Assembly (NCBI RefSeq): GCF_964340395.1
Contig: NC_135566.1
Location: 12,942,501 to 13,006,500, forward strand
Length of the DNA: 64,000 nucleotides
Origin: Glandiceps talaboti
Lineage: Eukaryota; Hemichordata; Enteropneusta; Spengelidae
Reading direction: 5' to 3'
Part shown: in pieces, positions 1 through 64,000 of the stretch
How the letters are laid out: each line of letters starts with the position of its first letter
Position numbering within the stretch: the first letter of the stretch is position 1
Translations under genes and position numbers: made by a program
The notes under the pieces: model-generated
Told to the model about the DNA's origin: nothing
What the model saw: the letters and a program-made list of their open reading frames with translations, nothing else
Databases searched by the model: none

Positions 1-338
1 ACCCTTGAAAAAATCGTCAAATCACATTCTCATCCATTCAGTGACATCATCAGGCGAGATTGTTCTCTCGAATGTTTGAATTTATCAAAACTATAGCCAA
101 ATATACCCAGATATGCAATTTGTCTAATCTACGTGTGACGTCAGTGATAGATGACGCTGTCGGTATCTGCACTGTGTGTCCATTAATACAAGGACAGTAT
201 TAGTTCCATACAGTGACATCAGATAGACGAGAAACACACGAACATAACAATGAGCAATTTCAAAAGCTCAAAACACAGACGACGATAAACATCGACTTGA
301 TAATTAACCGCACACTGTTGGTTTACACCTATTCTCAG
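1..338 (+). other. Intron or upstream sequence, no gene seen
   Basis: No domain-like reading is found. The stretch ends in the acceptor TTCTCAG at 332-338. It contains a perfect TGACGTCA octamer at 136-143. It is probably the intron before the first visible exon. Confidence 0.6.

Positions 339-64000
<63,662 letters not shown>

Overview
The window is an internal piece of one very large forward-strand animal gene. I assembled 135 exons by hand (35 single-copy, 98 in 14 complete tandem units, 2 in a 15th unit cut by the window end). Their phases join into one frame of 23,430 coding bases (7,810 codons, roughly 850 kDa), with no start codon, promoter, stop or polyadenylation site in view. The product is a secreted, cysteine-rich mosaic of von Willebrand type D (VWD), C8, TIL, TILa/EGF-like, EGF and fibronectin type III (FN3) domains. 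The repeated order VWD-C8-TIL-TILa resembles IgGFc-binding protein (FCGBP), zonadhesin and gel-forming mucins. No mucin Ser/Thr/Pro region is seen.

The host is a metazoan: spliceosomal GT-AG introns, phase-1 extracellular domain exons, short to medium introns and abundant microsatellites. A marine invertebrate, perhaps a deuterostome such as a hemichordate, amphioxus or echinoderm, is my best guess; the sequence alone does not settle it.

Layout: 1-338 intron; 339-516 the last exon of an upstream VWD module; 703-2399 five EGF domains; 2791-7442 VWD module A; 7957-10652 six EGF domains; 11913-13419 two FN3 domains; 14002-18500 module B; 19207-19310 a decayed FN3 exon; 19500-20778 two FN3 domains; 21152-25517 module C; 26241-64000 a tandem array of about 2,657-base units, each carrying the same seven exons (1,200 coding bases, 400 residues). 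Introns in the array are as alike as exons, so the copies are recent or kept alike. All length differences between units fall in introns, and every complete unit stays in frame.

All 18 VWD domains seen begin with GDPH, the motif known in MUC2 and FCGBP for self-cleavage between D and P, and all carry CGLCG. The protein may therefore be a long disulfide-held chain of self-cleaved modules. Other points are a paired loss of two TIL cysteines in module A and all array units, an exon-like 48-base segment in an intron of each unit, foldback elements in introns, and a (GTAT)n microsatellite that starts exactly at a splice donor. No RNA gene, CRISPR array, reverse-strand gene or recognisable autonomous transposon was found.
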